Origin: Conoideocrella luteorostrata
Taxonomy: Eukaryota; Ascomycota; Sordariomycetes; Hypocreales; Clavicipitaceae
Length of the DNA: 64,000 bases
Direction of reading: 5' to 3'
Assembly (NCBI GenBank): GCA_032433595.1
Contig: JASWJB010000072.1
Span: 89,934-153,933, forward strand
Positions 33,501 to 48,500 of the stretch are shown here, piece after piece (position 1 is the first letter of the stretch; the number at the start of each line of letters is the position of its first letter). The notes under the pieces were generated by a model. The model was not told the origin of the DNA and did no database searches. It was given only the letters and a program-made list of their open reading frames with translations. A program made the position numbers and the translations under genes.

Positions 33501-36500
33501 AATCAGGCACCTCAACCTCAAATGCTTTTAGTGATACAGCCCGTCAAGGAGAGTGTTCTGTCCGCACAAAGGGTATTTAAAATAGGTGAAGACGAATCAC
33601 ACTCTCTAGGTGGACTGGGTAACTCCCACACGTACGCACTAGTTCTAATATGCCATCTTGAGGAGGACGGCGTTAAGCTTGAAGCAAACTTTGACTCCTC
33701 TGTAGTTGACAGAACTCAAATGACGAAGATTCTAGAGCAACTAGAGCGGGTTTTACGGCAGATGTGCGATCCGGCACTGTCTCATGCGGGTACCCGAATG
33801 GACGAGTTGGATTTACTTAGCCCAGACGACCTGCGTAGTCTCTGGGCTTGGAATGCTACGGTCCCCGCAGTTGTTGACCGATGCGTACACGATATGATCA
33901 GGGAAACGTCGCAAAGGCAGCCTTTTGCACCTGCTATCTGCTCCTGGGACGGCGAGCTGACCTACAGCGAGCTGGATACTTTGTCAGCACGGTTGGCAGT
34001 CCAGCTTGTCGCCTTTGGAGTGAAAGAAGGCACGATCGTGCTATTATGCTTCGAGAAGTCGATGTGGGCACCGGTTGCGATGCTAAGTGTCATGAAGGCT
34101 GGCGGTGTATCTGTTGCATTGGATGTGACACAGCCGGAACAGAGATTGCGCATGATTGCCGACACTGTCGGCGACTGTGTAGTCCTGTCTTCCATGGCTG
34201 AGAAGCCGCTGGCAGAGAAACTATCTCCCAGTGTAATGGCAATCGAAACTACATCTGTAAATACAGAATATGAGATATCGACCGTCTCGTTACCCATTGT
34301 CTCGGCAGCTGACATCGTGTATATCGTCTTCACCTCGGGTAGCACTGGCAAACCCAAGGGTGTCGTAATCACACATCAGAATTTCAGCAGTGCCCTCGGG
34401 CACCAAACAGAGCGTCTGGGGTTTAACCCCTCGTCAAGGGTGCTAGATTTTGCTTCCTATGCATTCGATGCTGCGTGGTATAATTTATTGCATACCCTCT
34501 ATGCAGGCGGTTGTATCTGCATTCCATCACAGAACGAGAGGCAAAACGATCTCTCAGGGAGTGTTGTCCGTTTGGGAACAACTTTCGCGAATCTTACGCC
34601 TACAGTAGCAGGGCTGCTAAATACTTCAGCTCTTTCAATACTGAAACTTGTTGAGTTGGTTGGTGAGGCGGCTAGCCCTGACCTAGTTACACGAATAAAG
34701 GCGACCTCGAATGTACGATTTGCTTACGGGCCCGCGGAATGCTCCATCATGTCAACGGTATCTCAAGAAAATCCTGACTCGATAGTCATCGGTCGAGGCA
34801 TTGGTGTATGCACCTGGGTGACCGACCTACACTCAACATCACGGTTAGCCGGTATAGGTTGTGTTGGCGAACTCTGGATTGAAGGTCCCTTAGTAGGACA
34901 AGGTTATCTCAACGACGCTATGAAGACGGCGACATCTTTTGTTGAAAATCCACAGTGGCTCCTACGCGGCGACGGCGCCAAACAGCTCGGACGACGTGGT
35001 AGACTGTACAAAACGGGAGATTTAGTCAAATACAACACAGACGGGTCGCTTGTTTTCGTGGGCCGCAAAGATATGCAGGTCAAGATTCGTGGGCAGCGTG
35101 TTGAGCTAGGCGACGTTGAGCATCACGTACGCGAATTTCTGAAAGACAAGGCCAACGTGTCCGTCGCAGCAGAAGTTATAAACCCACGGGATAGCAATAG
35201 CCCTATGCTTGTTGTGTTCCTCGGCGGTGACGCTGATCTAGGAGATCTTCTACGTGGCTTGGAGGAACAGCTGACAAGGCAGCTGCCAGGATACATGGTA
35301 CCGGCAGCGTATATCGCCATTGAACAGATTCCTACAGGAGCCGCTGGGAAAATAGATCGGCAGCAGTTGCGCAAACGAGGAGGGGCATTCACGCGAGATG
35401 AATTGGCCGCACTAAATCCGGCCCGACGAATGAAAAGATTACCAGAGACCGAAATGGAGCTGACGCTGCAAAATTTATGGGCAGACGTCTTGAAACTGAA
35501 CCCAAAAAGTATTGGAATTGATGATAGCTTCTTACAAATTGGAGGTGACTCAATTGCTGCCATGCGCCTCGTCGCAGCAGCTCGTGAGCATGGCATGGTG
35601 ATAACGGTCGCTGACATATTTAACCAACCTCAGTTACAAAACCTCGCTCTGTTGGTGGCACAGCTAGGAGCCGAAGAAAATGAGTACGGTAGTCCGTTTT
35701 CCCTATTAAATAAAGTTGTGGACAGGTACGACGCTCGAAATATGGCGGCAGCGTTATGTGGTGATATCAATTCAACCGAGGTGGAGGACATTTTCCCCTG
35801 TACACCAATTCAAGAAGGCCTCATGGCATTGAGCATCAAACGAGTAGGAGACTATGTCAACCAAAGCATATTTGTGCTAAGAGAAGATATCGACCTCAAC
35901 CGACTCCGTGCGACTTTTGATAGGGCTGTAGAGTCCTTGCCCATTCTCCGAACACGTATTGTTGATCTACCTGGGCAAGGGTTAGTTCAGGTTGTGGTTA
36001 AGAAGAGACCGATGAAATGGCTCGTTGACGAAAATATTGATACGCTGATTGAACTGGACCAAGAAGAGCCCATGGGGTTGGGAAGTGAGTTAGCGCATTT
36101 TGGCATAGCCAATACCTCGACTTATGAAGGTCAGCCTTGCCTGTTTTGGTCCTTGCACCATGCCATCTACGATGGCTGGTGTTTTGCACTCATGCTTCAC
36201 CAGATTGAGAGCATATACAAAGGCGAAGTAATCAAGAGTGTATCATCTTTCCAACCTTTTGTCAAGCATACCATGGAGCTCAAGAATGAGCAGATTCAGC
36301 AGTATTGGAACTCTCAGTTCCAGAACTGCGAGAGGGTAGACTTTCCGACAGTGCCTTCGCAGCACCAATCTCGGGCTGACCAGACTGTTACACACAGAAT
36401 TACCTCACTCGAATGGCTTAAAACTGATATCACAGCATCAACGACGGTACGAACGTCTTGGGCTATCCTAATGGCGCGTTATACCAACGCACCCGACGTG

Positions 36501-39500
36501 GTATTCGGTGCAACGGTCAGTGGGAGACAAGCGCCGTTACCAGGGATTGATCGAATAGCCGGGCCTACGATCGCAACAGTACCAGTTAGAGTAAAAGTTC
36601 GAGACAGAAGCCTAAGTGATCTCCTGAAACAGATCCAATACCAGGCCACGAACATGACCACCTTTGAGCAAACTGGACTGCAGCGAATTCGGCTTCTGTG
36701 CCCCGACATTGCTCAATCAACTCAGTTTCAATCACTTCTGGTGATACAGCCCGCTTCGCAACCCACGGAAGGACAATCTGCAAGCGCGCTGTTTGAGGAT
36801 ACAGGAGAGACTGCTAGACACAACAGCGGCCTTGGCTCCTTTCATACTTACGCTCTGGCCCTCATATGTAACATTGAGGCGGATGGGCTAAGACTTCACG
36901 CTAGTTTTGACTCCTCTGTAATCACAATGGATGAGGTGGAAAAACTCATTGAGCAACTGGAGCATACAATACGTCTAATTTGCGATCCAAAAAACGAGGA
37001 CATTAATATTGCAGATTTAGAATTAATCAGCCCCCAGGACTTACTTGATCTTTGGCGTTGGAACGCCATTGTACCACCAGCGACCGATCGCTGTGTTCAT
37101 GATGTGATTATGGAAACAGCCCGTACACGACCTGGCGCGCCGGCTATCTGCGCTTGGGACGGGGAACTAACATACAGCGAGCTGGACGACCTGTCGACGA
37201 GGCTAGCTCACGACCTTATTGGTATCAGGACGGGAACAATCTTACCCATTTGTTTTGAGAAATCTATGTGGGCAAATGTGGCAATGCTGGCTGTGATGAA
37301 GGCCGGTGGCGCTTTCGTATCCCTGGATCCAGCATCACCAGCATCTCGCCGCCAACACATTCTCTCTCAAGTTGAGGCCCAAATCATTCTGACTTCAAAA
37401 CAAAATGCGCATCTTTTTGACGAGAGAGCTTGCAGATTGGTTATTGTCGATCGGTCGGCATCGGTAAGTTCCAGCTGTGGCATTCTTGGACGCGGAGCAA
37501 TTGGCAATGACGCCGCCTATGTTATCTTTACCTCGGGCAGTACAGGTCGCCCAAAGGGAGTCCTGCTGGAACACCAAGCTGTCACAACTAGCTGCATTGC
37601 GCACGCAAATGCGTTCGGCATATGTGCAAAATCCCGCGTCCTACAGTTCTCATCTTATACTTTTGATGCTAGTATAGTAGAGATATTAACGGCTTTAATG
37701 AGCGGCGCTTGTATTTGTGTACCATCAGACACTAGTAGACTCTCAGGACTAACGTCGGTCTTCAATGATCTTCAAGTTAATTGGACATTGCTTACTCCAA
37801 CAGTTGCTCGTCTTCTGGACCCGACACAGCTTCCAACGTTGCAGACTTTGGTTCTCGGAGCGGAGGCGGTGTATGAGCGAGACATAAACCAGTGGAAGAA
37901 ATCAGTCAATCTCTTCAATGCGTACGGACCTACAGAATGTGCGGTTTGCTGCGTGATCAACGACTATGCCTCAAATGAGGCGGATGCAAGTACTATCGGA
38001 CGACCAATTGGCTCCGTTATCTGGGTTGTTGACCCTGAAAACCATGAAAAGTTGGTGCCAATAGGAGCTGTTGGTGAGATTATGGTCGAAGGACCAATCC
38101 TTGCGCGTGGGTATCTCAATGATGAAGAGAAGACGGCCGCAGCGTTCATTCAAGATCCACCTTGGCTGCAGCGTGGCGGGCCTGCACATCCGGGGCGGCG
38201 TACTCGACTCTACAAGACTGGCGATCTCGCCAAGTATAAAAGTGACGGCTCGCTGGTTTTTGTCGGGCGTAAGGACATGCAAGTCAAAGTCCGCGGGCAA
38301 CGCGTTGAACTAAGTGAGGTGGAACACCACGTCCTGGAACACCTCGGTGCCGATGTCACCGTCGTGGCGGAAATGATCACCCCACCAAACACCGACACCG
38401 CACTGCTTATTGCATTTATTGTACCTGCAGAAGCGTCGAAGATGTCAAAAAAAGCACTCGAGATGACTGTTAACAAATTAACTAGTGGGATCAATGATCA
38501 TCTATCAACCGTTGTCCCTTCGTATATGATCCCAGCTGGCTATTTCCCGCTAGCTAGCGTGCCTATGACGGCGACGGGCAAGACAGATCGCAGATACCTG
38601 CGTGAAATGGGGACGAAAAATATTTCGCAGATTCTTGTACAAGAGATTGACTTCGTCGATCCGTCAAACCAAACAGAGAAGACCTTACGAGCTGTGTGGA
38701 GCGAAGTTCTCAATATCTCTCCGTCTTCAATATCTGTGGCAGCACGCTTCGTGAAACTGGGCGGAGACTCCATTACTGCTATGCAAGTTGTGTCAAGATG
38801 CAAAAAACATGGACTCAATCTCACGGTCACTGATTTACTACGACGAGAAACAATACGCGAAATCTCAGTTCGCCATGAAGAGGTCTCAAGAGCTGTTGGA
38901 AAGCCGCTCAATATCTTGTCGGAAGAACCCAACAAATTGTACCCACTATCCCCTGTCCAAAGAATGTTCTTTGCAGTAAACCCCAACGGTTTAGACCATT
39001 TCAATCAGAGTTTTATTCTCAGTCTAAGGCAGTCTGTGCAAAGTGAAGCGCTCTTGACAGCGGCGAAAGCTGTGGTAAACCGACATTCTATGCTACGAGC
39101 GCGTTTCCACCCGACCGAAGGTGGTGGCTGGATGCAGCTTATCATGCCCGAATCTGACGATAACTTTGCTTACGCCTGGCATGATGCGCCAACACAACAG
39201 GATATCCAAGCCGCTGCAAAAAGTCGGCAAACCACTCTTAGCATACGACATGGACCTGTCTTTGCCGTGGATGTCTTTGCCCTCCCAGATGACCGGCAAG
39301 TCCTATTATTGACTGCACATCACCTAGTTGTGGACCTTGTTTCCTGGCGCATCATATGGCACGACTTACAAGAACATTTACGAGGCAAACAACTCGGGCC
39401 ACGTACTACATCGTTCATATCTTGGAATCAACTACTGCGAAGTAAGTGCTGGCCGATCCCCGAGGAATACACTACTCCATCCACTATGAGGCCAACCAAC

Positions 39501-42500
39501 TTTGAGTTCTGGTCTCTGAAAGCACATGAGAATACCGTAGAGCAACAAGCCGCGATTCATGTGAAAATCCAGTCAGCGACAACAAGGCTCTTGCTAAGCC
39601 AGAGTAACGATGCGTTTAAGAGCGAGCCACTGGATATTATAGCGGCTGCTATGCTCTTTGCATTCCAAGAAACATTTCCGGAGCGATCTTTGCCATTGTT
39701 ATTTCACGAGAGTCATGGTCGCGAATTCTCTGATGAGGCGGGTTTGGATCTCTCTGAAACAGTTGGGTGGTTTACACGACTGCATCCCATTGAAATCCGT
39801 GGAAAGTATCGTTACGGGATGATTGATCTCGTCAGAGCTGTCAAAGACATCAGAAGTGAAAATACTGCCAAAGATGTAACACACGACCGGGATTTTAGTG
39901 GTGGTGCGAATTTGGAATTATTACTAAACTACGTTGGCGCGTATCATCAATTTGAGAACCCGAGCTCTTTGTTTACTCGATTCGAGAGTCAACTCGAGGA
40001 TATCGACATACCATATGCCTCACCCAAGATGAAACGATTCGGTCTCATAGAAGTCAATGCTGTTGTGGAGGCAGCGGAGCTGAGAATTGCAATTTATTAC
40101 GGTAAAAGGATGAAGCATCAAGAACGACTTGAGCGCTGGGCAACTCTACTTGCCTCATCGATAGACTCTTCTTGCGATATTCTGTCGCGCAGTCCGCCGA
40201 CTCCCACGCTTGCCGATTTCCCAATTTTGAATATATCATATACCGGCTTGGATGCTCTGTTCAACAACCAGATCGCTGAGCTAGGTATAAAGTTTTTGGA
40301 CGTGAAAGACATCTATCCCTGTACACCACTGCAAGAAGGCATTATAATTAGTCAGAAGCGAGGAACAGCCTCTTACAAGAACTATTGGATATGGAAAGCC
40401 AGTTCGCGCGACGGCATCGAACCAATGGCTTTGGCTCGGGCATGGAAAACTGTCGCCAAACGGCATTCTATCTTCTCTACGGTCTTTATTGAACACCCTG
40501 AAACAGGTGCTATGCTGCAGCTTGTACTGGCTAACTCAGAGCCTCGAATTGAGTGTATTAGCATTGATGCGGTCGACCCCGAGAAAACTCTGCAGGACAA
40601 TCCTGAACCTGTTTTTGCACCTGGACAACCCCAGTGGGCTGTGACATTGGCAATATCAAATGCTGGGCAGGTGGCTTGTCGCTTAGATATAAGCCATACT
40701 CTATGTGATGCCACGTCCATGCATGTTCTTCTGCGAGACCTATGCAAAACTTACGGTAATGTTCAGCTACTTCCCGCTCCACAGTTTCGCAAAGTCGTAG
40801 AGCACCTTGAAAAGACGACACGAACTGAGCGACTGGAGTATTGGGCGAATTTTCTTCGTGGGGCTCAACCATGCCTCTTTCCCTTGATTTTCCATAACGA
40901 TAAAGATAGCGACGTGTATGGCGAGCATGACTCAATAACAGTGGTTTCTCCAAAGATTTCTTCAAGAATATTTGAGTTCTGCCGGGAGAAGGGCATCACT
41001 CGCTCGGCATTTGTGCAGGTGTCTTGGGCGTTGGTACTGTCGCAACTCACGAAGATGAATGCAGTCTGTTTTGGGTACCTGGCCTCTAGCCGAAACATGG
41101 AGATTGACGATTCTGATCAGGTAGTCGGGCCCATGATCAGTATGCTCGTTGGCCTCATAGATCTGAAAGGGAACTTAGATGAAGTTCTCCAGACTACGCA
41201 GCAAAACGTAGTGAACCAGCTGGCACATCAACACGTATCTCTGGCGGAAATTCATCATGAACTCAATCTGCACAAAGATCCTCTCTTTAATACAACAGTA
41301 TCTGTTCGTGATTCCTGGAATGATACACGGGATTCTGAAATGCAACGGCAGGGGGGGTTGAAACTAGAGGACAAGGGTGGCGTCGATCCTCATGAGGCAA
41401 GTCACAAGACAACCCTATTTCAGAGTAGTCACAAGAAATGGTGAAACTAATATCCTAACAGTATGACCTTTCTCTTAGCGTTTTGCAGAAGGGGCCACGG
41501 ACGGAATTTTCCATCATCTTTAGAAACCGATCGATTAGTAAGTACGTGGCCGCGGAAGTCGGATGGTTATTAGAAGACTCCGTCTCGTTCATTCTGCAAA
41601 AAAGCGAAGTAAAACCGACAGGACACCAAGGTTTACAGGATGGAGTATCATTGAGATTAGAGTTCTTCAGGTGGCGCGTAGGGCTAGACGAAGACGTTGT
41701 ATCTACATTCTGGAACCAGCAGCTAGAAGGAACAGCAGCCCTACCGTCCCCGTCGTCGAAAACATCGTCAAGCACCACTAGCGCCCACCAGATTGTAGAA
41801 CACACTATCAAAGATATTGAAGAGTCTTCAAATTCATCTGCATTTCCTGCCGTCATATGGGCCTCTTGGGCGATCTGGCAGGCCCGATACCTGGATTCGT
41901 CCGAGGCTATATTTGCAGCGCAAATAGACGGAAGCTATGAGGACTCTCAGAGTTTACAACAAGAAAGAAACTTTACCGAGACATACGTTCCATTGCGGGT
42001 TATCATTGATCCGAGAACAACAGTTTCCCAGTTCACCCGCATGGTTGAAGAACAGCACATCAAGATCGCTCAACATGCTCGTGCTGGTATGCTATGGATT
42101 AGCCAATTGAGTGAAGACACCCAAAAAGCCTGCGGGTTCCAGGCCGTCGTTGCCATTCGCCGGCAAGCCGAAGAGGTCAAAATTACACCGAATGCTGCGA
42201 TAACGTTAGAGGTCATCCTTGAACCTCGGGGACTTGTTCTAATACGAATTAGCTGCGAGGAGCAAGTAATGGAACTAGGCAGTCTCCAAAACACGATGCA
42301 TCAATTTGAACATATCCTGCGGCAAATGTGCGATGCAAAAAATGCTACCGCACAGATTGCTAGTATAGATCTACTCAGCCAGGAGGATTTGAAACGAATC
42401 TGGACGTGGAATTCCTTCGTTCCACCGTCTATTGATCGTTGCGTCCATGATTTAGTCACTTTGATGGCTCAAAAGCAACCCAATGCAGTGGCAATCGATG

Positions 42501-45500
42501 CGTGGGATGGCAAGTTTACTTACGGTGAAGTAGACGAGCTTTCAACTCGACTAGGATGCCGGCTCAACAAACTAGGAGTTTACGGAACAATTGTGCCCTT
42601 GTGCTTTGAGAAGTCAATGTGGACATCAATCGCAATGCTCGGGGTCATGAAAGCTGGTGGTGCGTCGGTATCTTTGGACGTGAATCAACCGGTTGAGCGC
42701 TTACAAGCTGTTGTCAGTCAGGTGCATCCGATGCTTATAGTCTGTTCTGAGGAGAGCGCCTGCCTTGCAACTTCGTTATATTGCTGCAAACATTATATTG
42801 TGTTGAATCGAGAAAATCTGGTTGACCACACAGTATCGGATCCAACGCCTCTGCCTTATGTGGACCCAAAAAGTACGCTCTTCTTAACCTTCACGTCTGG
42901 CAGTACGGGAGAGCCGAAAGGTGTTATAATCACCCACTCGAATCTTGCTAGTGCTATAGAGCATCAAAAGCCTCTCGGGTTTGTACCTACTTCACGAGTA
43001 TACGATTTCGCCTCGTACGCTTTTGATGTTGCCTGGTATAATTCTTTCCAGACGTTGGCGAACGGTGGCTGTCTTTGTGTGCCGTCGGAATACCAGCGAA
43101 AAAATGAACTATCATTATCTATACTAAAGTTTCGTGCAAACACCATCACTTTGACACCAACAGTTGTTGATATGGTCGATGATTCGGTACTTGGCGCGCT
43201 TTGGCTTGTCGAGACCGGTGGCGAAACAGTCACCCAAGCGCATATCGACAGAATTCAACAATACACAAAGGCTCGCATTGCGTACGGCCCTGCCGAATGC
43301 ACCATCGGTGTTACCTGGGCTTGGGAGAATCCTAGTAATCGCGACATAGGCCGAGGATTAGGCGCATGTACGTGGGTAGTTGATGCAGAATCGCGGCTGG
43401 CCGCTTTAGGATGCATAGGAGAATTATGGATAGAAGGACCGCTGGTTGGCGGTGGTTACTACAATGACGCCGAAAAAGAGGCGACATCTTTTTTCGAGGA
43501 CCCGCCTTGGCTCTTAAGGGGTGGATCTGGATCATCCCAACCTGGACGACGTGGTCGGCTGTATAAGACGGGAGATCTTGTCAAATATAAGGCGGATGGT
43601 TCGCTTGTATTTGTTGGCCGCAAAGATACCCAGGTCAAAATCCGTGGTCAACGTGTTGAACTCGGTGAAGTCGAACACCACGTGCGAGAGTGCGTCAGAG
43701 AGACCAAGTCGAGCGGCGCGGATGACATATTGGTTGTAGCTGAAGTGTTTACACCGAAGAATGCCGAGACTGCCGTCCTTTCCGTATTCCTCGCTACCAC
43801 GACTAAACCCGAAAAGGAACGTCGCTCTATTGCAGCACGTCTCATCACGGATATTATGGACAGGCTCATGGAACGGGTCCTAGTATATATGATCCCAACT
43901 GCATATATCACAATAGATCAAATGCCGTTGACGATGTCAGGAAAGACGAATAGAAAAGTGCTACGTCAGATGGGAGAAGGAATGACGCTTGAGCAGCTGG
44001 CATGCTTGAACCCGATCCGAAGCGAGAGACGACGGCCGCCGACAAACGAGCATGAACGGCGCCTTCGAAATTTATGGGCAACTGTATTAAAAACCGATCC
44101 GGAGAAGATTGGAATCGATGATAGTTTTCTTCAGATCGGCGGTGATTCGATTACCGCCATGCGTCTTGTGGCCGCTGGTCGGGACCAAGGCCTTCCTATG
44201 TCGGTTGCTGATATATTTACGCACCTAAAATTATCCCGATTGGCGGAGATAATAATGCTGAGAACATTCGAAAAAATTGAGGATATTGACAATTTTGCCT
44301 TGCTCAAGTCGACAATGGACAAGAAAGATGCCCAAAAAACAGCAGCAGCGCTTTGCGATGTCGACCCAACACAGGTCGAAGACATCTTCCCGTGCACACC
44401 ACTTCAGGAAGGCCTTTTGGCTTTGACAGAGAAGAGAGCTGGAGACTATGTCAGCCAAAATTTATTACCATTGCGAGGGAACACTGACGTGGATCGCTTG
44501 CAGATGGCTATAGACAAGGTTGCGGCATCGACACCGATCCTTCGAACCCGTATTGTTGATTTGCCAGGGCAAGGCTTAGTCCAGGTTGTCGTAAAGGAGT
44601 CGACAAATTGGCGGCTTGGAGATCATAATGAGTCAACTGGTCATGATAAAGATGAGATAAAAATGGGACTCGGATCTCGGCTGGCGGCTTTTAGATTAGT
44701 CGGTGGGTTGCACTCTGCAAGTAGCAGCCGTCATCTTCTTTGGACCTTACACCATGCAGTATATGATGGCTGGTCTCTACCCATATTGCTTGACCGCATA
44801 GAGAAAGCTTATAACGGGCAGGAAATGAAGGACATAGTCCCTTTCCAGCGTTTTGTCAAATACACGCTGAATCTTGATGAGGAGAAAATACGGCAGTATT
44901 GGGCTTCACAATTCGAGGAGTGGCAAGCCGTCAATTTCCCCTCCGTTCCAACATCACAATATCAACCTTGTGCCGATCATAGTGTACACCATGAAATCAA
45001 ACACATCAATTGGCCACATACTGATGTATCACCATCGACACGTATTCGCGCGGCTTGGGCAGTACTTGCTGCACAATACACAAATTCTTCGGATATAGCG
45101 TTTGGCGCTACAGTGAGTGGAAGGCAGGCACCAATACCGGGAATAGAGGGAATCGTAGGACCAACTATTGCGACAGTACCTATTCGAGTGCGCGTGGACT
45201 GGAATCGTACGGTCGATGAATACATGCAGCAGCTGCAGAACCAGGCTATAGAAATGATTGCTTTCGAACAAAGCGGCTTGCAGCGAATTCGGGTGGCGTG
45301 CCGTGAAGCTACGGAAGCAACGCAATTCCAGACACTATTAGACATACAGCATGCGGGCCAGACCGAGCAGCATTGGACTTCAGTGTTCAACATTACGGAA
45401 GATAATAGTAGCCGCATTGATCAAAGCGCTTTCAACACATTCGCGCTAGCTCTCATTTGTGTCCTTGGATCCGATAGTGTAACACTACGAGCGAGTTTCG

Positions 45501-48500
45501 ATGCTTGCATAATATCAGAGGCCCAAGCAATGAAGTTGACCGGGCAATTTGAGCATGTATTACGGACGATTTGCGACCCTTCGAACACAAATACAAAGCT
45601 TAGTACCTTGAATTGGCTTGGTTCACAAGACGTGTCTGAAATTTGGAAATGGAACGCCAAAGTGCCGCATGAGGCCAGCCAATGCGTCCATGATATAGTC
45701 ACGCACACTGCCCGTAGGCAACCTACCGCACCAGCTATATGTGCCTGGGATGGTGATATGATGTATAGCGACGTTGACGAGCTGTCAACGATGTTCGCTC
45801 ACCAGCTTGTTCGTCACGGTGTCAGGCACGGGGTGGTTGTGCCTTTGTGCTTTGAGAAGTCTATGTGGTCCGCTGTTGCTATGCTAGGAGTAATGAAGGC
45901 CGGTGGTGCATCTGTGGCCTTGGACGTGACACAGCCAGAAGAACGCCTAAGGGCAATTATCAAACAGGTCCAGCCGATTGTTGTTGCGGTGTCCTCGAAG
46001 CAAAATGCGCCGCTTATGGCATCCATCGGCTCATGCGAGCACATCGTTACCGTTGACCCAATGAGTTTGCGCAATGAAACGATCAAGGCCCGCGACGTCC
46101 TGCCTCAAGTGGACCCGAAAAGTCCGCTCTACATATCATTTACCTCCGGCAGCACTGGAGAGCCAAAGGGGGTGATAATTACGCACTCGAATTTCACCAG
46201 CGCCGTCGAGCACCAGCAACAGGCGCTTGGGTTTACACCCACCTCAAGAGTGTACGACTTTGCATCCTATGCCTTTGATGTCGCCTGGTATAATGCTTTC
46301 CAGACACTCGCTGCCGGGGGATGTCTGTGTGTGCCGTCAGAAAGTCAACGGAAAAACGAACTCTCATCATCAATCGTCCACCTCCGAGCGAACTCAGTCA
46401 CCTTGACACCTACCGTGCTTGATGCAATAGACGACTCGGTGCTTCCAAGCCTCCGAACCGTCGAGATTGGCGGGGAAGCGGTAAATAAAACCCATATTAA
46501 TCGCATTCAAAAATTTACTACGGCACGTATTGCATACGGACCGGTAGAGTGTACAATAGGCGTCACTTGGGCCTGGGGAGAAGCCGGCAATCAGAGTAAT
46601 CTGAGTGATCGTAGCATAGGCCGAGGCTTAGGTGCGTGTACGTGGGTAGTTGATCCAGCTTCCCCAGACGTCTTGGTCGGTGTCGGGTGTATTGGGGAGC
46701 TCTACATCGAAGGTCCATTGGTGGGCGAAGGCTACCTCAATGATCCCAACAAAACGGCAAAGTCTTTCATCGATGACCCATTGTGGCTAGTTCGCGGTGC
46801 GCCCGGCCACCCAGGACGACGCGGCCGCCTTTACAAAACAGGTGATCTTGTACGATACCTGCCTGACGGATCCCTCGTCTTTGTAGGCCGTAAAGATTCG
46901 CAGGTCAAGATACGGGGACAGCGCGTTGAGCTCGGCGAGGTGGAACACCACGTGCGTAGTTGCTTTACCGACAGGTCCCAAGGTGTCGACGTCTCTGTGG
47001 TGGCCGAGGTCATCACACCGTCAGATTACGACGCATCTTTGCTGCTAGTTTTTATTTCTCCCATGGGCGGCAAGTCGATGGCGCAGGAATCTCTTACAAG
47101 TATGGTGGCAGCATTAACAAGCAACGTCAACAACATTCTATCCGCAACAGTGCCGACATATATGATCCCAACTGGCTACATACCGCTTCCTAGCCTACCT
47201 AGGACAACGACAGGCAAGACGGATCGCAGGTTGTTGAGAGCACAGTTTTCTGCGCGAACGATTCAGGAGTTAAGGGATATCCTGGTCACTCGGTCTGCGA
47301 AGAGGCATCCAGTCACCACACCTGCGGAATCGCAGCTCCAACGAATCTGGTCCATGGTTCTCAACATGGAGGCGGGCGATATCAATGCGGATGATAGTTT
47401 CTTCCAATTGGGTGGCGATTCTATTCAGGCCATGCGTGTGGTTGCGTTAACACGTGCTCAAGGTTCATCCCTGACGGTTATCGACATCTTCCGTCAAAGG
47501 ACATTACGCGACATAGCGGCACTGATTAAAAACACCGAAAAATTAAACGAGACTATCCCGCCGTTATCTCTTCTTAGCCCAGCCATCAGCGCATCGACAG
47601 CCCGACGTACTGCGGCCGCGTTGTGCAACGTTGATGAGGCTCAAATACAAGACATTTTCCCATGCACACCTCTTCAAGAGGGTCTCCTAGCTATGACGAC
47701 AAGGCGACCCGGCGACTACGTTGCCACAATTGAGCGAGAACTAGAGCCCAGTATTGACAGTGTTCGATTTAAGTCCGCATGGAACAATTTGGTCGGGAAA
47801 ACGCCAATTCTACGTACCCGTATCATTGATCTTCCTGAACAAGGTCTGGTGCAAGTTGTTCTCGATCAGCAAGTATCGTCATTAACGTACGAAGTTGACG
47901 AGCAGGACAGCCAATGGGACCAGCACAAAATAGGTCTTGGGACATCTCTGAACCATGTTGCACTCCGCACAAATGGGCAACAGGGCACAGAAATATTTAC
48001 CTGGTCTATACACCATGCATTATATGATGGCTGGTCAATGCCATTGCTTTTGTGTGCACTCGAAGGAGAATATTTCGGCAATAAGACATTTCAGCTCACT
48101 ACTTCGCAACCATTCGTTAAGTATGTGATGGACTCAAGCGGAGAATCAGCAGTGGAATTTTGGAAGCAGGAATTCGCGGGGCTGCAAACAGAGCAATACC
48201 CTGCTTTGCCCAGCGCAGGGTATCAGCCACGAGCTGATTCGACGATACACCAGAAGATTGGCCCCGTCAGTCGCCCATCTGCGGGCTATACGATGTCTAC
48301 CATAGTTCGCACAGCATGGGCATTGGTCACAGGGAGCGTGCAAACGTCGCCGGATGTTGTGTTTGGAGCTGTCGTTACCGGGAGACAGGCACCTCTGCCT
48401 GAGCTAGAACGCATGGCCGGCCCAACCGTGGCGACTGTACCTGTACGTATCAACATCAATCGCCAGCAAAGTTTGAGGCAGATATATGAAGCAGTCGAAG

